From Antrodiella citrinella (lineage: Eukaryota > Basidiomycota > Agaricomycetes > Polyporales > Steccherinaceae), in NCBI GenBank assembly GCA_004802725.1, contig SGPM01000035.1, positions 62,001 to 126,000 on the forward strand: DNA of 64,000 nt, in the 5' to 3' direction. Position numbers and translations under genes: made by a program. The notes beneath the pieces were generated by a model. That model worked only from the letters and a program-made list of their open reading frames with translations, searched no databases and was not told the DNA's origin. Below, one piece after another: positions 47,734 through 61,436 of the stretch (within the stretch, counting starts at the first letter, position 1; every line of letters begins with the position of its first letter).

Positions 47734-49202
47734 TCAATGTTTGCACTCCTCCCCAAACTTCCGCGGCTCAACCACGAACACATCACCGTCATTCGGAAAC
47801 ACCAGTTTCACCACGCATCCTTGCCTCGCCACGACACCCTTCAAATGCGTCCCGAAGCACATCTTGAGGAAGAACTTGAACTGTAACGTCCAGTCCAAGA
47901 CGCGACGGAATTTAGACGTCGGCCCGGTATCACAGGATGGCTCAAAGACCTTGAGCTTAGGACTGAGGTGTCTGTGCACGACGAAGATCACTTCCTGTAA
48001 ACCGCTAAAGGTGTCTTGTCGAGAGGACAGGATGTGGTCTATTTCCGTGAGGAAGTCGACGTCGATGCAGTCCTTGTCTGACCAATGCAGTTCAAAGGTG
48101 AGTGTTCGGAGAGGAGGTGGATCGCACGAAGGCGAAGAAGACGGAGAGGGAAGTTGTTGTAGAAAAGGTACGATCCAAGTTTGCTCCGACCGTGGCGGAA
48201 CAATGAGGGACGTGATGAAGGACAGTGAGACTATGTTGGTACACTGTTCTATGCCCGTTGTCACTGTATGAAATTCGTGAGTATTTTGACTAAGTGAGAC
48301 AGGCTCTGCCAGCACATACCTGGTTTGGTCAACCGGGTGTTGCAGCGAGCCAGGCGCAAATCGATGAGGGATGACCCAACAGCTTTCAACGTCCCTGCGC
48401 AATCAGCTGGCTGATCCTTCGAGAGAGTCAACGTCTTCAGAAGACCGACGCGGGTGAGCTCTGAGATCCAGGAATTCATCGCCTCCCCGAACCCGTTAAC
48501 ACAAGAAAGAGTTCCGAGGGTCAAAGATTGTAACGCACTCCCGGGAAGGCGCTTGCCGGCCTTACGCAGGAGGGTCAAATGAACCTTAGTATGCTCCGCA
48601 GACAGATCTCTGGTATGCGAGTTGTAGAACTGTCCATCCTCAATGCGTAGGTTGCGGAGTTGTTCGCAAGAACCAATGAATGTGAGGAAGTCGGCAGGAT
48701 CTGCGAAATGCACGTGGTGAAGCGCGAGAGTGCGTAAGCGAGAGCAGATGGTGCTGAGCAGGTCACGGCGCGGGGACGAAAACCTGTAAAACTCGAAATC
48801 CCGAATGATGAGTGACTTCAAGTTGGGGAACCTCCCTATCATTCTCCACAATGAATCTGTTGTCGTCCGCTTACGCCCCCGGTCCGTCCTGACCATGTAC
48901 AGGTCCAACTCTTTGACGTACTGCGCCACACTCCGAGAGTTGTACCGCTTCATGTTGACGTAGTACTCGCCAATGCGAACGCGGGAGTGGAGATGGCGAC
49001 GGCTGCGATGCACCCAGTTGTGCGCGGTGAGGGCACATGCGCGGAGGGCGAGGGGGTCGTCTTGGAGGTTGTCGATGATGAGATCGACGATCTCCTGGGG
49101 AACGTCAGGGGTGAATCCGCCGCCGCTCTGCGACTGTATCTTCAGCTTCATGCTGTTAGAGTCGTTTTCCGATGTCGAGAGAGTTGCTAGTTGTGCAGTC
49201 AT
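47734..49202 (-). CDS. F-box-like protein
   Basis: Two exons (48320-49202, 47734-48263) join as P-V-T-T-G-I. After a short N-terminus, DVPQEIVDLIIDNLQDD and LRACALTAHNWVHRSRRHL form an F-box-like motif in the typical agaricomycete style. Leucine-rich strands follow (FPNLKSLIIRDFEF, LRTLALHHVHF, LRNLRIEDGQF, LQSLTLGTLS, IDLRLARCNTRL), then a C-terminal part ending DVFVVEPRKFGEECKH. About 470 residues, frame intact. Likely an SCF adaptor; substrate unknown. The start is ATG 49202 (MTAQLATLSTSEN); ATG 49151 (MKLKIQ...) is possible. Confidence 0.78.
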
Positions 49203-50032
49203 CGACAAGGGCGTAGGAATATTATGACGGTGCCGGGCAAGAAGCAACAGCGTCTTATCTTTAAACTTCTGCGGACAATAGGCGCAACGAGGCCGAGGCG
49301 TGGCCAACAATGATCAGAGCGATGAACAATGGCCAGACACGAGGCAAAGACTCACCGTCCACTGGACATTGGAAGCGAACTCTTCCTCGATATGAGGCGT
49401 CCAGCACCGTACCGTTGAAATGAGTGCGGAAGCAACTGATAGTCCGGAATCTTTTCTTACGCGCTTCCTTGCGATCGGATTATGCAGGGTTTGTGTCTTC
49501 AAGTAATGCTTGAGACAAGAAGAAAGGTGGCGAGAGGCAGCAACAGAGTGTGGACTTCAAGCTTCAAGCTTCAAGTTCAAGCAAACTAGTTTGCAAAATC
49601 TTTTGAAAAAAACTTGGAAAAAACCGCTAGAAATTTAGCGCTTCAGAATTGGTATCTTCGTTCCCAATAATATTCTACTCTCATCCTGGAGTCTGTGACA
49701 GATAGCACCATTGCTCTATCTGTTTGGAAGACTCGTAGACAAATGGGTTGTAAGTCTATCTATCGGAGAACGCCGATAGTAGGTAAGTACCACCTGATCT
49801 CACACTTTTCCGAGACCTCAGGCCTCATTATTTGTCGTCTGAATCTCTACCAGAGTCTAGCCCACTTTATTCTGCTCATTATTGCGGATCACAGTCGTGC
49901 AGACGCAGTGGCAGCAGTGCTGCGAATGTAAAGTGGGCCCGACGGAGCCGTGGCCAGCTCTCGTCCGCACTTTCGCCCCGAACGTTCACATCATTCATCC
50001 CTTCTTCCTGACCTTGACGATCCTCTCCAAAG
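49203..50032. promoter_or_regulatory. divergent promoter region with palindromes
   Basis: 830 bp between the F-box gene (-) and the ABCG gene (+). It holds a perfect 14-nt palindrome GCAAACTAGTTTGC (49581-49594), preceded by short GCTTCAA repeats (49556-49580), and a small hairpin CGCTA/TAGCG (49625-49640). A missing 5' exon of the ABCG gene may also lie here, since Cys-rich sequence (QWQQCCECK) occurs near 49905. Confidence 0.4.
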
Positions 50033-53000
50033 ATGTCGGCGTGCGAGAACTACGGCGTAGCAAACTCGTCGTCTTGCGCTTGCCCACTCGGCTTCGGCGG
50101 TTCAACATGCTCGCAGCCTGGTTGCGGCGGCAACATCTTCCAGGGCTCAGGTCGTGCGCTCGTTCCACAGCCCGGCGATGCCAACACATTCGCGAACATC
50201 ACGTCGGCGAACTGCAGTTGTGAAAGTGGTTGGATCGGGTTGGGTTGCAATGTCTGCCAGACGGCCAGTGCCTGTCAAGCTGGTCTCACATCTGTCGGCG
50301 CAGGTCCGTCCAGTTCCACACCGCCGCTCCCGACAGGTCAGAACGAGACCATGACGTGCAACACCGCCCCCCGGGTGTACGCTGCGGGTACCATGAGCTG
50401 CGAAGTATTGGTACGTCGTCAACTTCGTCCAGACCAGAATAGCACGACTCATGTCGTCGCAGAACCCGACCCTGCAGGGTATTTTCCCTCTGTCCACCAA
50501 CCTCAACATCCTGCGCACCTTGAACCCTTCGTTGACCCCCCTGCCCAACGTGACCGGCTTTGGCGTCAACGGCTCCTTGTACGCTCAGCTCTTCTACGAC
50601 GGTGTCGAGCAGTTCTACTGCAACGCGAACGCTTGCTCTCAGGACCTTGGATCTGGCTCTGGGAGCACCAACTGGGTCTGCGACAACCTGCAATGCACGT
50701 GCAGGCCGCATGCCTCGTTCTGCGGCGGCGGCGCGCTCGACCTCACTCAGATCATCGACTCGCTCAACGGCACCTTGACTATCTCGTGTGACGCGCCCGC
50801 CAGCAACGGGACTGCCTCTTGCTCGTTCCAACAAGCCATTATCAACAGCGTGTTCAACTCTGGGCTGGCCTTGAATGGCTGTACGTTCGGAGAATGCGTC
50901 CGGCAGGACGTCATTGACACGTCCTCGTCGAACTCGACAGCCTCGACAGACAGCAGCAAAGGCGGGTCTTCTCTCGGCGGCGGCGTTATTGCGGGGTTGG
51001 CCGTAGTTGGCGGTCTTGCCGGTCTGGCGCTGCTGTTCCTCGCCTTTGGATTCTGGGTGCAACGTCGGGCGCGCCGGAGTGGTCCCTTGTCCACTGGCAA
51101 GATGACCGGGGTGTCTGTGGAATGGACGTACGTCAGCTACTTCGTCCCCAACGCGACGCCAGGCTGGACAGGATGGCTGGGCCGCAAAAACGGCGACTTC
51201 AGCGACCACAAAGCTGTACTGGACAGTGTCAGTGGGCACGTGTCGTCTGGGCAGATGATGGCCATCCTAGGACCCAGTGGTAAGTCGTCTGTCATGATGT
51301 GTGTACCTGTTATTCACGATTCATTAGGTGCTGGTAAGACCACACTGATTGAGATAATCGCTGGCAAGAACAAGACCGGTCACACCACGGGCACCGTCAC
51401 CTTCCCTTCCTTCGGCGCAACTCCCCGCATCGGCTTCGTACCGCAGCAAGACATCCTGCCACCGATGCTTACAGTTCACGAGGCGCTCCTCTTCGCAGCT
51501 CGTCTGCGTCTGCCTGAATACGTCCGAGAGTCGGAGAAACTCGCACGCGTGGACGACGTCCTCGAGAAGCTGGGTCTGACGTCCATTCGCGACGTGCGTA
51601 TCGGAGACGGCGAGAAACGCGGTATCAGTGGCGGCGAGATGCGTAGGGTCAGTATCGGGTTGGAGCTCGTAGCAAAACCGGACGTGTTGCTCCTGGATGA
51701 GCCGACGTCGGGCTTGGATTCGGTGTCGGCGAGCAAGGTGGCGAATGTACTCAAGGCATTAGCACACGACCAGGATAATCCGACAGTTGTCATTGCCTCC
51801 ATACATCAGCCCAGGTACATCTAGAGATACGTGTTTGCAGGTCACGCTAACTTTCCCTTAGCTCTCAGCTCTATCAAACATTCGACCAGATCTTGTTACT
51901 CTCGCATGGCCGTGCGTTGTACTCTGGTGCAGGTGGGTTCGCTCCGCAGCGGCACTTCACCGACCAAGGCATCGCATACCAACAGGGCTACAACGTGGCC
52001 GACTACTTGCTTGATGTCGCCAGCGACCCTCCCGTTTCCATCTTCCCCATGAGCACACCTGATCCGTCCAAACTCACGCCCCACGCTACGCCACGGATGG
52101 GTGGTCCGAGCAAGGAGAGGGTGGACGAGGAGAAGGGGACATCCAATGGGGTGTCGCACTCTCCGAGTGGGAGCTTGGATCAGGTGGAAGCGTATCATCC
52201 ACGGGCGTTGAGTAACGGACGGTCGAGTGGCGTGAAAAGGGAGAGTGGCTACGCTGCCACTTTCTTAACCCAACTGGAGGTCTTGTCGGACAGAGAGTGG
52301 AAGATACTCAGAAGGTATGGTTTGTGAGTCCTCGTCCGACGACAAAGCTGACCGTACTCCCAAGGGATTGGACACTATTCTTCGCTCATATCGCAGTCTC
52401 TTCAGTGCTCGGTGTATTCTGTGGTATGTAATGCACGCATTTGCTCATTGCGTACAAACCTCACTTTGGATAGGTGGCTTGTACTTCAAAACCGACATCA
52501 CCATCGCTGGTTTCCAATCTCGTGTCGGATGCCTCTTTTTCCTTGTATGTCGCCGACCTGTTTTCCCTCTTTGACGGCGACTGACGTGACCTTAGGGAGC
52601 ACTCATCGCCTTTTCTACGCTCAGTGCGTTGTACCATGTCGTAGAGATACGACCATTATTCCTCAGGGAGCGGTCTGCCTCCTACTATAGGTTCGTGTCC
52701 TTCGTGTTTCTGGTATATTTTCTTTGACTGATGTTCGTCGCAGCCCTACCGCTTGGCTTCTCTCTCGTTTCGTCTTCGACGTGATACCATTACGCGTTAT
52801 ACCCACGATTGTTGTTGCTTCTATGTAAGTCATCTCATGTTTCACGTTCCCTCAGTAAGACATCTTATGAGATATTTTTCAGTACCTACTGGATGGCGGG
52901 TCTAGCACACGACGCAGCCCACTTCTTCAAATTCCTCTTCATCCTTGTACTATATACCCTCGCCATGACACTCTGGGTACGTCATCTCTCCTCTCATACC

Positions 53001-53474
53001 ACCTTCGCATACTAACCGACCCGCACCCAGAACTTCCTGCTCGCCTGCGTCTTCACCAACGGTGGGATCGCCATTCTCCTTTCTGCGCTCTCCGCGCTGT
53101 ACCAAATGACCTTTGCCGGGTTCTTCGTTCACTTGAGCGACATCCCACCCGTCCTGCGCTGGCTGCAGTGGCTCTGCCCGCTCAAGTACACGCTCGAAGC
53201 GCTTTCAGTGAACGAGGTCGGGTCGGGGCTCATGATTCAGGATACGCTTCAGGGCGTGCCTGTGGATGTCTCGGCGAGTTTAATTATGAATTTGGTGAGT
53301 CTTCACGTTAAATAATGAGCATCTGGGGTGGACACTGATGAGTGCTACGTGCAGCTGTTTGGGTTCGGAGCCAACAATTATTATCGCGATGTGTTGGTAT
53401 TGTTTGCGTTCATCGCTGGGTTCGGGCTTGGGGTCATTGGAGTCGTGTGGTTGAGGGTCCGTGAAAGGAGGTAG
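50033..53474 (+). CDS. Adp1-type ABCG transporter with Cys-rich ectodomain
   Basis: The N-terminus is cysteine-rich and EGF-like (SSCACPLGFGGSTC, CSCESGWIGLGCNVC, CDNLQCTCRPHASFC), as in yeast Adp1. A first helix follows (GVIAGLAVVGGLAGLALLF). The nucleotide-binding domain has Walker A split by an intron (LGPSG then AGKTTLIEIIAG), signature ISGGEMRRVSIG and Walker B VLLLDEPTSGLD, then an H-loop IASIHQP. After a Ser/Pro-rich linker, short exons encode the ABCG membrane domain (DWTLFFAHI, GALIAFSTLSALYH, PTAWLLSRFVFDVIP, TYWMAGLA, LYTLAMTLW, NFLLACVFTNGG, LFGFGANNYYRDVLVLFAF). About ten exons; stop TAG 53472-53474. No signal peptide is seen at ATG 50033, so an upstream exon is probable. Substrate unknown. 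Confidence 0.85.
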
Positions 53475-53551
53475 AAGGTATGTCGTTTCTGTATGACTTG
53501 TTCGGGGTGATAGCAGAGGACACTCTCGTCTCGTATCATTCCACTCCTCGT

Positions 53552-53568
53552 GTATATATATATATATA
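53552..53568. repeat. TA dinucleotide microsatellite
   Basis: Short run of alternating T and A just 3' of the ABCG gene. Confidence 0.8.
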
Positions 53569-53714
53569 CCTACCTATGCATGATACCAGTCGCATCACAT
53601 CAATCTGCACGCATTGAAACCCGAAGGACCTCGCAGTAAGATGGCTCTTACGGCCAGAAAAAATGTATTGGTCAGTAGTACAAATGTCAACAAAACATAC
53701 GAGAATCCTCCTTC

Positions 53715-55320
<1,606 letters not shown>

Positions 55321-55750
55321 GGGCGGGAAAGCATTAATGGTGATGAACTGTCGTTGATGTTGATGGATTAGAGCTCATAGTCGAGACCAAGTAAGAACGA
55401 ACATGAATTTTCGGAATCTCCTGAGTCCTCACGCCTTTACAGTGTGCGCCACACTGACAGTAGCCTGTAGCATGCTCTCGAGAGAACCCGATATCCAGCT
55501 GATGGGAGGGTTTAAAGTGACTTACAGGACGCTCGTCTGTTGTGTCTAAGATGATCATAGTTGTACAGTAATATACAGAACAGTGCCGATACACCATAGT
55601 ACAATGGCAAATCATGACAGATACAGAAAGTCCATGGGATTAGTAGTACAGTGCAACAATCAGGAAGGCAAGAAGAACGAAGAGCGAAGAGACTTGGATC
55701 ATAAGACATAATGAAGTCGTGAGCTCGTGAACCTGCGCGACTGGCCCTGA
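55321..55750. other. intergenic
   Basis: About 430 bp between the Rvb1 remnant and the membrane protein gene. No supported gene. Confidence 0.5.
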
Positions 55751-56540
55751 TCACTGAAAATCAATCGCCTCCTTGAACTTCGTACCACCATCAAACTTCC
55801 TCATAGAATGAGTGGTACCGACACCAGATGGTACGGAGAAACGGCCATCTTCCTCGGGTATGTGTCTGTCGGAGTTACCACTGTCAGAGGATGCGGTGGG
55901 CGATACGACTGGTCGGAACGGATCGGCGTAGGTAACCGTCTGGTCCAGTGCAGCTCCAGCTGCAGTGGTTGGGCCACTGGGAACGGACAGCTCTATGGAT
56001 TCCGCAGTAGAGCTCCTCCGGGCGGACGGGACATGAGCAGCATCTGACGCTGCCATTCCTCTCGTCGTTTGCCCACCGACTAGATGATGATCAGAGGCAT
56101 TCCACTCCTCGCTACCATTGCCTGTCCTCATCCACCCCTCGCTCTTCTTCCCTCCGCCAAAGAAATGCTTAAATTTGGCCCGCATGCCTTGTGGACCCAA
56201 AGGCGCCTCGTAGACACCGTTCTCTCGTTTGCCGAACATCGCTTGCCGATAGTGCCGTTCGTAGGGATCTGGTTTGTGTTTGAGTAGCAAGATGAAGATG
56301 CCGATGCAAGCGAATACGACGATGGTGGCAAGGCAAACGATGAGGGCAATGAATCCACCGAATGTGCCACCAATCTTGGGTACGTTGTTCTGCAATGCGG
56401 AGAGTTGCAATGAGATCACAGAACAGAGGCATTATACTCACTGAGGGGGGCTGTACCGGAGCCTGCGCGGGTGTGTCGGAAGTCTCTCCGGCTCGTTTCA
56501 TGAGAAATAGATCATCGTCAACAGGTAACCACCGTGACAT
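55751..56540 (-). CDS. single-pass membrane protein, function unknown
   Basis: Two exons (about 56443-56540 and 55751 to about 56392) join PPS to NNVPKIGG, giving about 245 residues. The N-terminal 35 residues are short and hydrophilic. One strong helix follows (FIALIVCLATIVVFACIGIFILLL). Its cytosolic-side flank is KHKPDPYERHYRQAMFG, then a basic segment (RAKFKHFFGGGKK). The rest is a Ser/Thr-rich, low-complexity tail ending FKEAIDFQ. There is no cleavable signal peptide. I do not recognise the family. The layout suits a plasma-membrane or ER anchor protein with a long cytosolic tail; this is inference. Confidence 0.65.
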
Positions 56541-57913
56541 GCCGACAAGACGATAAAGATGGATTAGAATGAGTTCCGAGCGTTGAAGATTCAAAAGAAT
56601 GATCCCGTCGTGTGCACGTCGTTGAGCGGTCGACGATTGGGGATGAAAGACGCCCGGGAATTGCCGGGTGCAGGGTCGTGGTGCACAGACGATTCTGGCA
56701 ACTCCTCAGCGAACCTTGTAGCAAGAACGTGCGATGGACCTTTCGAACCTCCTTGCATGCGCAGTACATATCAAGAGTTTGTACTTGACACAATTTCCAA
56801 CATCCTCGTCCTTGGCGCAAAATGCGATGAAATCAATGGACGCAACAACGCTGAGCAAGTTTCCTATATATCCGTGAGAGTGCCAATCTGCTGTTCTATG
56901 TATCTCTGCGATTGATACCAGCGGATCCGTCAAGCAGATTATGTTCCGGTTGCCTGAAAGGCCTGTGGTCGCTGGTTCGAGGACAGATTGTCTCAACTCT
57001 TGATAAACTTCAAGCTTCACGTTTGGGAATGCGGGGTTGAATCTTGATGTTACCAGGCTGAGCAGTGACTTGAACGCGTCGCCACGATGACCCCGCGCGT
57101 TCTCAGCGAGTTCATCTTACTGACATGTGGGGAGGAACTGGGGATGATCGTGATGTTAAAAGAAGAAGATGGTCGCAGTCATTTCGATCGTTCAAACGTT
57201 CATGATCACAACTTGGAGCGACACACGAGTTTGATCGCAAAAATAAGCACGAAGCTTCGCAATTTCAAGATGTCCCGTTCACCTTGAAGATATCCGTCTG
57301 ACATCGCGACGTTGAAGCCGGTTCAGGAGAGTCGTTGACATGCATGAGTGGAACTCGATATGATACCAGTTGCAACGCGGCGGATCCGGATTCATCTTCC
57401 AACGCTGTACCACATACGTCACACACCTCTACGACCATGCATTACGCAGCGACCGACGTCGTCAGCATAGAAAATAGATATGGCCTATGACGACAACTGA
57501 TGCTCCGCCGCCAGAAGGTCAAAAATTTCCGCTGAAATCCCGGACATTTATGACGCGACTGGTCCAAAAGTATAGTATAGGACCATCATGATCGGGCGAC
57601 CTAAACAGCGTAAAACCATGAAGAAGTCGTCTAAGGGTATAGAGTACGGGATATCGATGCACGAGGCTTCGAGACCAAGGTGATGAGGAGCGTGTTTGTG
57701 AGGAGCGCAGGGTCGAGGAGGCGAACGCGACTCGGAGCTTCACGGTGGACGACGCGTGCCTTGATTGAACTTGAATGACGTCGGCCGGTATGCTGTCACT
57801 GCGGCGTCCGCGCAGCGCACACCAGCCCCGCCCATCTGGCCCCGTAAACCGTAATATCAAGAAATCTGAAAAACAATAACAAGATCAGGACATTGATAGT
57901 GGATCTCACCGTT
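56541..57913. other. unassigned sequence upstream of the repeat array
   Basis: About 1.4 kb. Open frames on the minus strand (such as 56706-57020 and 57519-57860) have no recognisable product. The last part leads into the tandem repeats. Confidence 0.4.
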
Positions 57914-59200
57914 CACGTGAGTGTGGGTCCAAGGATCGGAGAGGTTCAGTAGACATGTCACGTTGAGGGCAGTCTGACCTGGAGAACTAGAGATCGTCTC
58001 GGTGGTCGGTCGGAACGGATATTACGCCAAGGCACAGAGAAGCGTGCGCTGATCGTAGGAATGGAGGCGTCGGGACGAGCGAACAACGCGAGGCCATGCT
58101 GCAGTGCGGAGGCTATAGGCTTTTTTCGGAGCTGCAGAACTTCGCGGCCAGCGACCAATCCGGTGAGTGACTGAAGACGACTCGTGTCATATGCCAATAG
58201 ATTATATCGGTACCAAAATGCATACCAGAGCGGTGCGGGAATGAACAGTAAGAGGTGGTGTCCGACGCCCGAGTGAAAATGACATTTATTTCCACAGTAT
58301 GTCGGTCAAGCTTCAGCTAAACATCGAGCGATCAGCGCAAGTCATGTTGTAAAATGCAGAGCAACCCACGTGAGCACTTCACCGAGTATGTGGGTCCAGA
58401 GATCGGAGGTTCCGTAGGCTGCCAGCCTAACCTGAAGATCACCATGAGCATGGTCGGTCGGTCGTCGGTCGGAATGGATTTCCTCGCCAGATAACCAGAC
58501 AAGCGTGTGCTGATCGTACGCATGGAGGCGTCGCGACGAGATGGTGTTGCGGAAGCTATAGGACTTTCGGAGCTTCGAGTCTGACGACCTGAATCCCAGC
58601 GGCGCATCCGGTGAGTGACCGAAGACAGTCGTGTTCGAATATGCCGTTACTCACTGACAGAAACCTGCTAATGATGATCGTGCGGGCTTCAACAATAAGA
58701 CCTGGTGCCCGACGTCCGTGAGCCATCTACCATTTAATCTTCCGCAGCACGCCGGCCAAACTTTAACTGAACGTTCAGCGGTCGGTGTAAACGGTCCTAG
58801 CACAAAGCAGAACAGCAGAACAGACAGACCCACGTGAGCCTCTGATCTGAATGTGGGTCCAAAGATCGGCGGGGTCCGTAGATCGTGGCGACCTCGCCGG
58901 TCGGAACGGATTTTCCGCCTGCACGCCTCCATAAACTTGCGCTGATCCTTCAAATGGAGGCGTCGGGACGACGATTAGATTCATATCACAATTAGGCGTA
59001 CAGGGAGCCTTTAGTGTGCGGAAGCTGTAAAGTGGCCAGTGAAGTCGATCCCTGCACAAGTGAAGTGAGAAGTGAGGATCTGAACTTTGAAGGCTAAGTG
59101 TCCAATCCGGTGAGTCACCGAAGGTGGCTTCGACTTCTTGTGTTAAGGGTGTACATGGGTAATGTCCGCCCTTACAGTAATCCAAGAAGGATCAGGATTA
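57914..59200. repeat. three degenerate tandem repeats, unit about 455-465 bp
   Basis: CACGTGAG marks the start of each copy at 57914, 58367 and 58831 (spacing 453 and 464). Shared blocks in order: TGTGGGTCC(A)(A/G)(A/G)GATCGG, CGGTCGGAA(C/T)GGAT, GCTGATC then ATGGAGGCGTCG(G/C)GACGA, GCGGA(A/G)GCT(A/G)TA, and ATCCGGTGAGT(G/C)AC(C/T)GAAG. Copies 1 and 2 also share the tail (TGTCCGACG/TGCCCGACG blocks near 58260 and 58707). Similarity is moderate, with many indels. No shared long open frame is seen. Confidence 0.8.
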
Positions 59201-61436
59201 CTGTTGTGCTAGCTTGAGCTTGAACATAAACCCTGCACTGGTACTGACCAGGCAGAAGACGGAGACCTCCTGTCATGACTAGCTACCCGACGGTCGCGTC
59301 AAATCGTCAGCTTGTTTTCCGTCCGTGATATGTCGGCAGTTCAACGATTATTAGTTATCGTCGGGTGAGGGTGTGTAGCGATACGAGGCAGTGGGAGCGC
59401 CTTGGTCGATCCTGCAAAACAGAGTCCGTGTCCGTCAGCCACGTTCGTTCACAATGTAAAATGAAACCTTCTGAATCCCAGGTTCAGTGTTCGCCATTCG
59501 GTCTTCTCAAGACTGGGATCTTGAAGGATGCTCCGGAATGGAGAACGCCACCACAGCCCGCCCAGTCTCAGAGGGGAACAAAAAAAAAGATAAAGAATGG
59601 AACGTGAAAAAAAAACAAGTCAGGAGATACGCGACAGACAAACATACAGAATCCCGTGGCCAGCCTCAAACTTATGTAGCGCAACCCGCCTCGTAAGTTT
59701 CGGGATCTATGGATAGGAATGGGATGGGCGCGCATGCGCAGTCCGGTGCGAGGCACCGAGCGCACTCACGCTCCGCATCTCTCGTACCGAATCCTGACGG
59801 GCGGGCGAGTATCTCATTAGGCGTGGTGGGTGCCACTGGGGCGTGGCGAGGGGTGTCGTCCCTGGAGATACGGGATGCATCAGTCGTGAGCACTACAAGA
59901 TGGTGTTTGGGTAAATGAGCACTCACAAGACGTCGGCGCTGCGATCAGTCTCATTCAAACGTGAGTTCTCTTGAGTGGCGTGGTGCGTTTGGGAACTGGA
60001 TGCGTTTCTGTTGTCGGCCGGTCGGTGCGAAACCGAAATATCGACCTGGAAGCAGGTGAATGAATGCAATCGCGCGTTGCGGTACAGAAGTTGATGTTCT
60101 CTTTTCTCACACACCGACGAATAATGATAATGCAGCCCTGCGTTCCGAAGATGTGTCAGGTTTGGTAAGATCGCGTAAATGGGCTGAGATGGACGCCGAG
60201 TCATCACCGCCGCCGGTTGGTGTACAAGCCTGCGCACATAAAATCAACGAAAGTTCAACGATAACGTTCAGTTGGAGGGGGTCGGAGAGGAGGGCTGACA
60301 CATTCGGGCTGACGGTGAGGTTCCTGACCAAAGAAAGAACATTGCCGTTCGTTCTCGTACAATCTGGGTAGAACAAATGGTGTTATATGTAACACGTCTG
60401 CAGGCAGGTTCGAACTTCACATAGCCGCGTAGGGTAACTTGTGAGTCAGATCTTTGTCAGATGGGTGTAAGTTCGCGCACAGATAGGGCAAGAGAGATGT
60501 ATTCTAGCGTGATTGCGTGGAGACTGTATCTTATCAGACGCGCAGAGGTCGGTCGGACTCGACGGGAAAGCGAAAACGCGGGTCGACGAGGTTTCGTGAT
60601 GAGGCCGGAGGTAAAACGAGCCATCGATAATGAGGAGAGAATATCAGCTGGACGATAAGTAGGAGATGCAGGAAAGCGTCGGCGCAACGTTCGTGGGGCT
60701 GGCAACTTCCAAATCGAGATTCCGGCTAGACTTGCCTTATTAGGTAATCTAGTTCAACGGAATCTTCTTGCGGGCGCCTCCCTCTCCTGTGTGGATATCT
60801 ATCGCGCGTTAGGTCCATTTTTTCTCTTTGCTCCCCATCCTCCTCTTCTTCACGCCGTCGGGGGCGACGACCACCACAGACCCGACACCGACACCGACGG
60901 TCAACTGGACGGCGTGTTCGACGAGCTCACTTTCTCTTCTCACCGGCTACAGTAACTTCGAGGCACGTTCCTCCCCTCCCGTCCGTGAGCCAAGCTGACC
61001 CCCCACCGTTCTTTCAGTTTCTGCATACTCCCGTCGTTCCGTTCTCCTCAGAGCTCGTGTTTGTCTGTCTACACGTTCGGAGTTCAGGACCTCGTCTGTT
61101 TCCCCTTTAGGTCAGCCTCTTGATCACCTGCTGCGTTCAACAAACACACCGACACCCAGAACTCCCAAATCCAGTTCCGGCGGTGTTTTCCTCACGGCAC
61201 TTCACCAGTCCATCAGTCTCGATATCGTTATTATTTCTTCATCGCAAAAGATTGATATAGAGACTGCCCCGTGGGTAGCCAAAGCAACGACGTCACAGCC
61301 CCAGCATCTTGTTCGTCAAGGTACGTCCTCTTTTATAACCTTTCTTCTCCAACCGTGTCTGGGTCCCAAGGCTCACGCCTCCTGTCCTAGGTTCCCTCTC
61401 GATTTCGTTTCAGAGCTCCCCGTCTACTCAACCCTT
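59201..61436. other. unassigned sequence and promoter/5' UTR of the CBM21 gene
   Basis: About 2.2 kb. 59201-60770 has no recognised gene. 60780-61436 is C/T-rich with long pyrimidine runs, typical of a long fungal 5' leader, and contains candidate leader introns. Confidence 0.45.

Noticed and set aside
50286..51239. Minus-strand open frame of 317 codons over the ABCG gene
   Set aside because: Antisense shadow of GC-rich coding sequence; composition is Arg/Val/Gly-rich with no motif.
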